A stretch of DNA of 6,788 nucleotides from Elusimicrobia bacterium RIFOXYB2_FULL_48_7 (GCA_001800495.1 MGVM01000221.1:1-6788), one strand, 5' to 3'; positions 1 to 6,122 are shown, counted from the stretch's first letter. Made by a program: numbers and translations. The notes: generated by a model not told the origin, from the letters alone.

Positions 1-51
1 CTGACCGACGCCTCCGGCACCAGGAAAGGCAAATTCGCCGTCCTGCGCTGA
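1..51 (+). CDS. 3' end of an upstream secreted protein gene with a sorting-type tail (partial)
   Basis: Only the last 16 codons and the TGA stop (49-51) are visible. They encode a tail ending in KGKFAVLR, identical in protein and DNA to the end of the deacetylase gene that follows. By that identity the upstream gene should encode another exported protein carrying the same FlgD/Por-like C-terminal module, but its main domain is outside the window. The 77 bases to the next start show no clear intrinsic terminator, so co-transcription with the next gene is possible. What is seen is the reading frame and the identity; the function of the upstream protein is inference. Confidence 0.8.
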   Translation: MTDASGTRKGKFAVLR

Positions 52-52
52 C
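1..52 (+). repeat. Copy 1 of an exact 52-bp direct repeat
   Basis: These 52 bases are identical to 2721-2772. They cover the last 16 codons and the stop of two consecutive genes plus one base beyond the stop, after which the sequences diverge. The match reaches the left window edge, so the repeat may be longer. Identity at every third codon position points to recent duplication or gene conversion rather than selection on protein alone. Confidence 0.95.
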
Positions 53-96
53 CCTAATTTTTGCAGTTGTCCCTGTATTTCTATAAACAAGGTGAA

Positions 97-109
97 TTGT
101 TTTATACAA
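97..109. promoter_or_regulatory. Imperfect palindrome upstream of the deacetylase gene, possible operator
   Basis: The half-sites TTGT (97-100) and ACAA (106-109) form an imperfect palindrome within TTGTTTTATACAA, ending about 19 bases before the deacetylase start. TTGT/ACAA half-sites resemble those known for the GntR-LacI chimera AraR of Bacillus, and a regulator of that architecture is encoded at 5019-6122. A link between the two is speculation. The stretch is AT-rich, so a chance palindrome is quite possible. A TATAAA-like hexamer at 82-87 is nearby, but its best upstream partner (TTGCAG, 61-66) has a short 15-base spacer. Confidence 0.2.
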
Positions 110-128
110 AACACCGCTGGAGAAACAA

Positions 129-2771
129 ATGCGTAAAATTTTCAGCTTCAATGTATTTATATTTTTGCTTTTAGCCGCAGCGTCTTCAATCAATGCCGCC
201 ACCACATTCTGCAAATGGAAAGACAATAAGGCAGGGGCCTGGGCCATGGACTTTGATGATGCCATGTACACTCACGTGGCCTACGCGATACCCCAACTGG
301 TTGCGCGCGGGCTTGCCGGCAATTTTCAAGTGGTTCCAGGTTCTATTATGTACGGTTACGGCATAATGATGTGGGAAAGCCAATGTGGCAGGTTAGGTAT
401 GCAGCTGTCCAATCACACCATGAACCACTGTTCTGTTAGCGACATGAACACTGCTAGGTATGAATTTTCAGAAGCGTCTAGAATAATATGGTCGCTCAAC
501 ACTCCCGGCAAGAGTAAATTGTTGTGCTGCGGCATAAGCGGTGCTGCCACATATCCTCCAAACTATCGAAGTTTCTACCCTGAATACTATCTCACCGATG
601 TGCCCGGATACAATGCAAGCGGCAGACTTCCTGGCAGCCTTGCGGAGCAGATTCAATCAATACAGATGGCTATATCATCCGGAACATACAGAATGTTCAA
701 TATGCACGGTGTCGGGCCCCAGGCGGAATATTTGTTTACCGACCGCGGATGGAGCACCGCGGATTTTTTAAGCATGCTGGATTACCTTGTTTCAGTTTCA
801 AGCCAGTTATGGGTAGGTGGTTTTCAGGACACATACATGTACAGTATAGAAAGAAGCTCCGCGGTTGCCGCGGTCGTTGAAGATTCAACCACCGCAGTAA
901 GGATTAACCTTACTTCCACCGGCATTAACCCGCTATTGCCCGACCTTTCCCTTTATGATTATCCGCTGACGCTTATCAGTGATGTGCCTGCCGGCTGGGC
1001 ATTCTGCAAAATAATTCAGGGCAATGTAATCAGCATCAAGCCGGTAAGTTCAAATCAAGTAATGTATGAAGCCCTGCCCAACAGGGAAGAAATCCGTCTG
1101 GAAAACTGCCTTGCTATGGATATAAGCCCTCCTGCCGTGCCCGCGGTGCGTGACGGCACCGGAGCGGACATCTCAATAACAAACGATTTGTATTCTATCT
1201 CGGCAAACTGGACGGCTGGCACCGATGCCGAGTCAGGCATCAAAAAATACTGGTACAAGGTTGGTTCTACGCCAGGGGGCTCCGAGGTTTTTAACTGGGT
1301 AGACAACGGCACTTTTACCTACGTGACTACCAGCAGAACCAACGTGGCTCTAAGCCGCGGCGTGACTTATTACGTCAGCGTGATAGCGGTAAACGGCGTA
1401 GGGCTGGAATCTGTCCCGGGTGTTTCCGACGGCCAGTGCGCGGCAACCATCCCCTGGCAGGTAAAATTCTACGATGATTTTGAAACCGGCTCTCTTGCCA
1501 AGTGGAACACTTCTGGCCAAAGCGCGACCAATATCCTTTCTGTTACCACTTCCGCATACCAGGGAACTTACGGCATAAAATGCCAGGTACTGGATAAGAC
1601 TTCCTCCATTCTTTCCAAAACCAGCATTACCCCGATGGGAGCGAAAGAAACTTTCGTGAAGTTTAATGTAAAGCTGGAAAACTTAAGCCTTCCGCAGTTT
1701 ATCCATTCGGGAGAAGGGCTTGATGACGCGGACTGGCCCGATAAAGTTTTAAGCATAATGAAGCTTACCGATGAGTCAGGCGGTTTCCTGGGCTCGATGT
1801 TTTTAGGCAACGATGACACCGGTATTAACATGTATTTTGAATATTTGGAGGGAAGCGACTGGGTCTGCGCGCCTGGCTGGCCCGGAAAGTACGCGGGTTA
1901 TTTGCCTATTTCCACGGGCACCTGGCATACCATCGACATACATACCAAAGCGGACGACAACATAAAAGGCGGCATTGAAATCTGGCTGGATGGTGTAAAG
2001 GTGCAATCAGCCCTGCGCAGGCCTATGACTGCCGCGGCAAAAAACCTGGAAATCGGGGTGACTTCAATCGGCAGCAATGTGACCGGCAATATTTATTACG
2101 ACAACGTGGTTGTATCTGAGTCCTATTATACCCCGGCAGCCGCGGCGCCTCCGGTTGACAGCACGCCGCCTCCTGCTCCAGCATCAGCGCGTGATGGTTT
2201 GAGTAGCGATGTCGATTCATCGACATTTTTGACGCAACTGAGCGCCAACTGGGATGCTTCTGCTGACGCCGAGTCAGGAATTGCAAAATACTGGTATGCC
2301 ATCGGCACCACCGCCGGGGCAGCGGACATAACGTCCTGGACAGATAACGGCTCTGCCCTGTCTGTAACAAAGACCGGGCTGACACTGGCCAACAACCAGG
2401 CATATTATTTTTCCGTGAAAGCGGAAAACGGCGCCGGGTCCCTGGGTGCCGCGGCAAACTCAAACGGGCAGACAGTGGCAAGCAACACAAGCTCTACCAT
2501 AGGCGCGGGCGTCACGGCTTACCCTAACCCGTGTTCATTTGCCAACAACCAGCCCCTGAAATTCGTGGTCAACGGCCCAACCGGCGCGGAACTTAAACTG
2601 TTTACCATCACCGGAGAGCTGGTAGCAACATTATCTGCGGCGCCCGGAGCCACAGAAATAAACTGGTTCGGAAAAAACAGCTCCGCAGAAAACGTGGTTT
2701 CCGGGATATACATATTCAAACTGACCGACGCCTCCGGCACCAGGAAAGGCAAATTCGCCGTCCTGCGCTGA
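129..2771 (+). CDS. Exported polysaccharide deacetylase-like (CE4/NodB) multidomain protein with C-terminal sorting-type tail
   Basis: This 880-residue protein probably removes acetyl groups from an extracellular polysaccharide. Residues 1-23 form a Sec signal peptide, with likely cleavage after INA. Residues about 27-235 are NodB-like: DFDD at 41-44 fits motif 1 (catalytic and metal-binding Asp), HTMNH at 96-100 fits the metal-binding H(S/T)xxH motif 2, and NMHG around H193 may be the final catalytic His. The usual Arg-Pro motif 3 is not obvious. Residues about 240-327 look like a beta accessory domain. Two homologous FnIII-like repeats (about 332-440 and 677-785, each with SANW, AESGI and KYWY) flank a concanavalin-like region (about 443-667; YDDFE start, YYDNVVV end). 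The tail (about 790-880) begins with YPNP and resembles FlgD-like/Por sorting modules. GGAG at 119-122, six bases before ATG, supports the start. Substrate is unknown. Several Cys residues (28, 86, 101, 133, 134) fit an extracytoplasmic location. Confidence 0.8.
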   Translation: MRKIFSFNVFIFLLLAAASSINAATTFCKWKDNKAGAWAMDFDDAMYTHVAYAIPQLVARGLAGNFQVVPGSIMYGYGIMMWESQCGRLGMQLSNHTMNHCSVSDMNTARYEFSEASRIIWSLNTPGKSKLLCCGISGAATYPPNYRSFYPEYYLTDVPGYNASGRLPGSLAEQIQSIQMAISSGTYRMFNMHGVGPQAEYLFTDRGWSTADFLSMLDYLVSVSSQLWVGGFQDTYMYSIERSSAVAAVVEDSTTAVRINLTSTGINPLLPDLSLYDYPLTLISDVPAGWAFCKIIQGNVISIKPVSSNQVMYEALPNREEIRLENCLAMDISPPAVPAVRDGTGADISITNDLYSISANWTAGTDAESGIKKYWYKVGSTPGGSEVFNWVDNGTFTYVTTSRTNVALSRGVTYYVSVIAVNGVGLESVPGVSDGQCAATIPWQVKFYDDFETGSLAKWNTSGQSATNILSVTTSAYQGTYGIKCQVLDKTSSILSKTSITPMGAKETFVKFNVKLENLSLPQFIHSGEGLDDADWPDKVLSIMKLTDESGGFLGSMFLGNDDTGINMYFEYLEGSDWVCAPGWPGKYAGYLPISTGTWHTIDIHTKADDNIKGGIEIWLDGVKVQSALRRPMTAAAKNLEIGVTSIGSNVTGNIYYDNVVVSESYYTPAAAAPPVDSTPPPAPASARDGLSSDVDSSTFLTQLSANWDASADAESGIAKYWYAIGTTAGAADITSWTDNGSALSVTKTGLTLANNQAYYFSVKAENGAGSLGAAANSNGQTVASNTSSTIGAGVTAYPNPCSFANNQPLKFVVNGPTGAELKLFTITGELVATLSAAPGATEINWFGKNSSAENVVSGIYIFKLTDASGTRKGKFAVLR
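1122..1448 (+). repeat. FnIII-like module, copy 1 (coding repeat)
   Basis: This encodes residues about 332-440 of the deacetylase-like protein. It starts with a Pro-rich linker (SPPAVPAVRDG) and contains SANW, DAESGI, KYWY and WVDNG, all recurring in the second module in the same order. The copies are clearly diverged at DNA level, so the duplication is old. Such modules usually act as spacers or carbohydrate-binding aids in secreted enzymes. Confidence 0.7.
2157..2483 (+). repeat. FnIII-like module, copy 2 (coding repeat)
   Basis: This encodes residues about 677-785. It has the same order of landmarks as the first module: STPPPAPASARDG linker, SANW, DAESGI, KYWY and WTDNG, then a Tyr-Tyr-x-Ser-Val strand. 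It lies between the concanavalin-like region and the C-terminal tail. Confidence 0.7.
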
Positions 2772-2772
2772 C
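2721..2772 (+). repeat. Copy 2 of the exact 52-bp direct repeat
   Basis: Identical to 1-52. It encodes the last 16 residues of the deacetylase-like protein and its stop, plus one following base. The next bases (acaacaaa here, cctaattt at the first copy) are unrelated, so the right boundary of the shared block sits essentially at the stop codon. Confidence 0.95.
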
Positions 2773-2803
2773 ACAACAAAAAAGGACGATACGGCTGAGT
2801 AAT

Positions 2804-3817
2804 ATGGTCAAAACAAAAATAGTCTGCACTATAGGGCCAGCAAGCAGTTCGGAAACCGTGTTGAGGAAGCTGATGCTTGCGGGGATGGATATTGCGCGGC
2901 TTAATTATTCGCACGGTACGCACGCCGAACACAAGAAGAAGATAATCATAATCAGGAGATTGAATAAAAAATACGGCAGGCATATCAGGATATTGCAGGA
3001 TCTGGAAGGCTACAGAATCAGGATAGGGGAAATAAAACAGCCGGGCGGGATACCGCTGAAAAAAAACCAGGTAATCACCCTGTCAAACACGAGTTCCGCT
3101 GAAAACGTTATCCCTTTTGATTACAGCGGTTCACTTAAAGCTATTGGCCCCGGCTGCCAAATCTTCATTGAAGACGGCACTATCGTGCTTGATGTGAAAT
3201 CAGTCACCAGCAGGTTTATTAAAGCTCAGGCAGTTGTGCCCGGGGTGATAAAATCAAGAAAAGGCATAAACATACCCGGCATGAAACTGAAGTTCGCGGG
3301 GCTTACTGAAAAAGATTTGGCAGATATCGATTTCGGCTTAGAAAACAAGGTGGATTACATCGCCCAGTCTTTTGTCAGGAACAGAAAAGACATGATTGCT
3401 GTCAGGAACGCGGTGAAGCCCGCATTGCCGCTGTGCAAGGTAATAGCGAAAATAGAAAACCGGGACGGGATAAACAATATTGATGAAATACTCAAAGAAG
3501 CCGATGGTATCATGATTGCCCGGGGCGACATGGGTGTCTCTATACCTATCTATGAAGTCCCCATTGTCCAGAAGCAGATAATAAGGAAGTGCATCCAGAA
3601 AAATAAATTCGTTATCACGGCAACCCAGATGCTGGAAAGCATGACAGAGCGCCTCATTCCTACCCGCGCGGAAGCCACGGATGTGGCCAATGCTGTTATT
3701 GACGGCACTACCATGGTAATGCTTTCAGGCGAAACCGCGGCGGGGAAACACCCCGTTGAAGCCGTGAAAATGATGAACCAGATAATCAGATATACCGAAC
3801 AACACCAACCCCGGTAA
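2804..3817 (+). CDS. pyk: Pyruvate kinase lacking the C-terminal domain
   Basis: Pyruvate kinase transfers phosphate from phosphoenolpyruvate to ADP, the last step of glycolysis, in the cytoplasm. The N-terminal TKIVCTIGPAS, RLNYSHG (R32, N34, S36), D66, IAKIEN (K216, E218), ARGDMGV (D242), ITATQML (T274), PTRAEATDVANAV and MLSGETAAGK match the catalytic A domain, with a B domain at about 70-165. The expected active-site Arg, Asn, Ser, Asp, Lys, Glu and Thr residues are present, so catalysis is plausible. The protein has 337 residues against about 470-480 for typical family members and ends at the A/C domain boundary, so the allosteric C-terminal domain is absent. The following 113 bases show no remnant of it. 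The usual GPKIR/GPEIR stretch reads GYRIR (Y70 for Pro). The ATG has no well-spaced Shine-Dalgarno: AAAGGA (2781-2786) lies 17 bases upstream. It follows the deacetylase gene by 32 bases with no terminator seen. A non-glycolytic paralog is an alternative. Confidence 0.88.
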   Translation: MVKTKIVCTIGPASSSETVLRKLMLAGMDIARLNYSHGTHAEHKKKIIIIRRLNKKYGRHIRILQDLEGYRIRIGEIKQPGGIPLKKNQVITLSNTSSAENVIPFDYSGSLKAIGPGCQIFIEDGTIVLDVKSVTSRFIKAQAVVPGVIKSRKGINIPGMKLKFAGLTEKDLADIDFGLENKVDYIAQSFVRNRKDMIAVRNAVKPALPLCKVIAKIENRDGINNIDEILKEADGIMIARGDMGVSIPIYEVPIVQKQIIRKCIQKNKFVITATQMLESMTERLIPTRAEATDVANAVIDGTTMVMLSGETAAGKHPVEAVKMMNQIIRYTEQHQPR

Positions 3818-3913
3818 CCACCAGGCAAACTCAACTACCAGCAACATAAACCAGTAACTTTTTAGCGTTTTGTGCGTCTATTTGTTTGAATAATAGGGAT
3901 ATTCAGAACAATG

Positions 3914-3925
3914 AATAGGGAGAGG
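3914..3925 (+). promoter_or_regulatory. Ribosome binding site of the ORF6N gene, shared 12-nt motif
   Basis: AATAGGGAGAGG ends five bases before the ATG at 3931 and supports that start. The same 12 bases occur at 5005-5016 just before the regulator's ATG at 5019. Confidence 0.7.
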
Positions 3926-3930
3926 CAAAA

Positions 3931-4833
3931 ATGGCTCATTTTATCGGGCAAGATGTCATTACGAAAAAAATATTTGTAATCAGGGGTTTGAACGTTATAT
4001 TAGACAAGGACCTTGCCGGGCTTTATGGGGTAGAAACAAAATATTTGGTTCGCCAGGTCCGCAGAAATATTGAAAGATTCCCCCGGGATTTTATGTTTTG
4101 TTTAACCAGAAAAGAATTCTTGAGGTGCCAAAATGTCACCTCAAGTTGGGGCGGCAGGCGCTATTTGCCTCAAGCTTTTACGGAACACGGGGTTGCAATG
4201 CTTTCAAGTATCCTTAATAGTAAAAGGGCGATACAAGTGAATATCGGCGTAGTCAGGGTGTTTATTAATATAAGGAGATTGGTTTCCTCAAACAAAAACA
4301 TGCTTGATAGATTGAACCAGATCGAAGATAAAGTTCAATCTCAGGATGAAAAAATTAGAACCATTTTCGAAGTTATTCACGCGCCGTCAAATTCCAGGAT
4401 GCTTTCTCCCGGGAAACCATTTTCTAATAAGAAAGCCATCAGGGATATTATCAGTACCTGCGATAAATATATTTACTGGGCAGACAAATATTATTCAAAA
4501 GCGGGTTTGGACTGGCTGGCCGAATCACTTAATCCAGACAGGGTAAAAAGCGTGAGAATACTTATGTCATCCGAAAAACTTGACAATACTTTCACGGCTT
4601 TATACCGGGATTTAAGGAAAGAACTTGAAAATGACGGTGTAAAATTTGAAATACGAACTATAACCGATTCAAGGTTGAACGCGTCCATTCATGACAGATG
4701 GATTGTAACAAAGAATTTCTGTTACAATATGCCTTCCACTGATACCATTGCAAGAGGCCAGTACAGCGAAGTTAAAAGAACAGTTAATCTCCCGCCGTTT
4801 GATGAATGGTGGGAAAAGAGCGAAGCAATATAG
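3931..4833 (+). CDS. ORF6N-domain protein with PLD-like C-terminal domain
   Basis: This 300-residue protein starts with an ORF6N domain (about 12-95). Its landmarks are FVIRGLNVILDKDLAGLYG, then VRRNIERFPRDFMF, and the RYLPQAFTEHGVAMLSS end. The ORF6N family is related to phage KilA-N and BRO proteins and is thought to bind DNA. A charged stretch at about 116-145 looks like a coiled coil. The C-terminal part (about 165-294) has the strand-helix pattern of a PLD-like domain: IYWADKYY, GLDWL, VRILMS, then SIHDRWIV (H254, R256), where an HxR replaces the usual HxK, and RGQYSEVKRT. Most ORF6N proteins I know of are shorter, so the fusion stands out. The gene is clearly more AT-rich than its neighbours in the lines I sampled, which suggests horizontal transfer or a phage origin. 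It may be a nuclease or regulator tied to phage or defence functions; that role is inference. The ORF6N call is strong, the PLD-like call moderate. Confidence 0.78.
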   Translation: MAHFIGQDVITKKIFVIRGLNVILDKDLAGLYGVETKYLVRQVRRNIERFPRDFMFCLTRKEFLRCQNVTSSWGGRRYLPQAFTEHGVAMLSSILNSKRAIQVNIGVVRVFINIRRLVSSNKNMLDRLNQIEDKVQSQDEKIRTIFEVIHAPSNSRMLSPGKPFSNKKAIRDIISTCDKYIYWADKYYSKAGLDWLAESLNPDRVKSVRILMSSEKLDNTFTALYRDLRKELENDGVKFEIRTITDSRLNASIHDRWIVTKNFCYNMPSTDTIARGQYSEVKRTVNLPPFDEWWEKSEAI

Positions 4834-4869
4834 CCACCGAAACCCCCTGCCAAATTCCCCTTGTGCCTC

Positions 4870-4884
4870 GGTTCATCATGAACC
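4870..4884 (+). repeat. Short perfect hairpin downstream of the ORF6N gene
   Basis: GGTTCA (4870-4875) pairs with TGAACC (4879-4884) across a 3-base loop. CCTCGG occurs directly at 4866-4871 and again at 4884-4889. No T-run follows, so it is not a classic terminator on its own. Confidence 0.4.
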
Positions 4885-4899
4885 CTCGGCATCACGCCG

Positions 4900-4916
4900 T
4901 TCTTGCTTCGCAAGAA
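4900..4916 (+). terminator. Seven-base-pair hairpin, possible weak terminator of the ORF6N gene
   Basis: TTCTTGC (4900-4906) and GCAAGAA (4910-4916) form a perfect stem with a TTC loop, 67 bases after the ORF6N stop. Only ATTTG follows, so the U-tract is poor. Its place between a gene end and the next promoter (4933) fits transcription termination, but the sequence makes a weak case. Confidence 0.35.
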
Positions 4917-4932
4917 ATTTGAAAAAAAGCCC

Positions 4933-4961
4933 TTGACTTTTCTTGAAACCCATGTTATAAC
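4933..4961 (+). promoter_or_regulatory. Sigma70-type promoter with extended -10 for the regulator and beta-helix genes
   Basis: TTGACT (4933-4938) is separated by 17 bases from TATAAC (4956-4961), and TG at 4953-4954 gives an extended -10. Each hexamer differs from consensus at one position. Transcription would start near 4968 and give a leader of about 50 bases before the ATG at 5019. The -10 lies in the 8-base palindrome GTTATAAC (4954-4961), with a wider TTAT/ATAA symmetry at 4955-4968, which could be an autoregulatory operator. The operator idea is speculative. Confidence 0.7.
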
Positions 4962-4970
4962 TAGATAAGA

Positions 4971-5006
4971 CCATACTAACCATATTAACCAAACTAACAG
5001 AATTAA
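4971..5006 (+). repeat. Four tandem 9-nt units in the 5' leader of the regulator gene
   Basis: The units are CCATACTAA, CCATATTAA, CCAAACTAA and CAGAATTAA. The first three differ from each other by one or two bases and the fourth is decayed. They fill the stretch between the predicted transcription start and the ribosome binding site. The run has almost no G and little capacity to fold, so the leader should be single-stranded. It could arise from slippage or be a binding site for a repeat-reading protein. Confidence 0.75.
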
Positions 5007-5018
5007 TAGGGAGAGGAA

Positions 5019-6122
5019 ATGAACTTCAAGTTTGAAAGCGTCAATACCGGCAGCCAAAAGCCCTTGTACATGCAGGTGGCGGAAAACATTGAAAATAAGA
5101 TCACATCGAACGAAATACCCGTTGGCGGAAAACTTCCAGACCAGGAAACCCTGGCTAAAATGTTCAACGTCAGCTTGTTCACCATTACCGAGGCCCTTAC
5201 CGGATTAGTAAAGGAAGGGTATATTTCCCGCAGGCCCAACCATGGCACGGTGGTAATAAGCGCCAAGCCGTCCAAAACCCTTGACCTTAAATCAAAAAAT
5301 GAAATATGCCTGTTAATCTGCACCGGCCCCATCAAAAGCACCGTGGGCGTGCCGGGTTTCAATCTTTTCATCAACAGCGTGGAGGAAAAACTGAAGGAAA
5401 GCGGACTGAAGCTTTTCTACCAGACCATTACAGGCAGCGAGAAGGCCGTTTTCAGCGGCGCGGCTAAAAATATCGCCGGGCTTGTAGTGGCGGGCAACCT
5501 CACGCCGAAACACATGCGCCTTGTAAGGAAGACAAAGCTTCCGTTTGTCCTGGTGGGGGAGATAATCCAGCAGGAAAAGACAGAGGAAAATTCCGATTTG
5601 GTTACCTCCGACGATTCACAGACCTATTACCTCGCGGCAAAATACCTGGCGGATTCCGGGCATAAGAGAATCGCCTACCTTGCGAATTATCTTGATAAGT
5701 ACCCTTGGGATGCCGCCGGGCTTGATGGTTATCGGCAGGCCCTGAAGGAAGCCGGTATCGAGCATGATAGAAACCTGCTTATTGAGGCCGGTTTCGGAAT
5801 GGAGAATGGCTGCAGGGCAGTGCTGGAATTCCTGGAAAGGGAAATACCATTTACCGGGATTGTCTGCACTAACGGCGCCAATATGTATTACGGCGCCATG
5901 AAAGCGTTCAACCAGAAAAATATACGGGTGCCCGGTGATGTCAGCGTGGTTGGCGTAGATATTGCCGGGGCGACATCGGTTGTTCAGGACAATTCACTGA
6001 AAGGGGCCCTGGCCGTGGAACGCCTGATTAAGCGGCTTACGAACCCGCAATGGAAGCCGGAAAGGGTTATTGTGCCAAGCAGGCTGGAAGTAAACGAGCT
6101 TTCCAGCAGGAGGGTCGCGTGA
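5019..6122 (+). CDS. GntR-type HTH / LacI-type sensor chimeric transcription regulator (AraR-like architecture)
   Basis: This 367-residue cytoplasmic regulator probably binds an operator and releases or grips it when a sugar binds. Residues about 15-82 form a GntR winged helix: PLYMQVAENIENKI, GGKLPDQETLAKMFNVS, then TITEALTGLVKEGYI and NHGTVV. Residues about 94-360 form a LacI/PurR periplasmic-binding-type sensor: GLVVAG (154-159), SDDS and AAKYLADSGHKRIAYL (about 197-221), GLDGYRQAL, FTGIVCTNG, VPGDVSVVGVD and a RLEVNE end. This domain order is known from the arabinose repressor AraR of Bacillus. In the HTH, the usual PSER and SRxTVR patterns read PDQE and SLFTIT, so Arg residues common in the recognition helix are missing and operator specificity is likely unusual. 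The start is backed by AGGGAG at 5008-5013 and a strong promoter upstream. The stop overlaps the start of the beta-helix gene (GTGA, 6119-6122), so that gene is the natural candidate target, along with the gene itself. The ligand is not readable from sequence. Confidence 0.88.
   Translation: MNFKFESVNTGSQKPLYMQVAENIENKITSNEIPVGGKLPDQETLAKMFNVSLFTITEALTGLVKEGYISRRPNHGTVVISAKPSKTLDLKSKNEICLLICTGPIKSTVGVPGFNLFINSVEEKLKESGLKLFYQTITGSEKAVFSGAAKNIAGLVVAGNLTPKHMRLVRKTKLPFVLVGEIIQQEKTEENSDLVTSDDSQTYYLAAKYLADSGHKRIAYLANYLDKYPWDAAGLDGYRQALKEAGIEHDRNLLIEAGFGMENGCRAVLEFLEREIPFTGIVCTNGANMYYGAMKAFNQKNIRVPGDVSVVGVDIAGATSVVQDNSLKGALAVERLIKRLTNPQWKPERVIVPSRLEVNELSSRRVA
6108..6113 (+). promoter_or_regulatory. 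Strong Shine-Dalgarno that favours a GTG start for the beta-helix gene
   Basis: AGGAGG lies inside the end of the regulator gene, five bases before GTG at 6119. The first in-frame ATG (6137) would be 23 bases away from it, so GTG at 6119 is the better start. This arrangement points to translational coupling with the regulator. Confidence 0.7.

Noticed and set aside
541..771. A 76-codon plus-strand frame inside the deacetylase domain
   Set aside because: It is out of frame within a well-supported coding region, with no domain signature.
2023..2490. A 155-codon open frame on the minus strand
   Set aside because: It lies opposite the concanavalin-like and FnIII-like coding region, is rich in Arg, Ser and Pro as antisense frames of GC-rich genes tend to be, and shows no recognisable domain.
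2519..2983. A 154-codon open frame on the minus strand across the deacetylase and pyruvate kinase junction
   Set aside because: Both covered plus-strand genes are clearly real by motifs, and this frame has no family features.
3818..3930. Remnant of the pyruvate kinase C-terminal domain or a promoter for the ORF6N gene
   Set aside because: No frame resembles the missing domain. The best promoter match (TTTTGT at 3868, TAATAG at 3891, 17-base spacer) has a poor -35 and was not strong enough to list.
4971..5006. Possible CRISPR-like array
   Set aside because: The units are 9 nt and adjacent with no spacers, so this is a short tandem repeat.
4722..5057. A 111-codon minus-strand frame with a hydrophobic stretch, covering the intergenic region
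   Set aside because: It runs antisense to the ORF6N gene end, the promoter and the regulator start. The hydrophobic run comes from the complement of the 9-nt repeats rather than a membrane protein signature.
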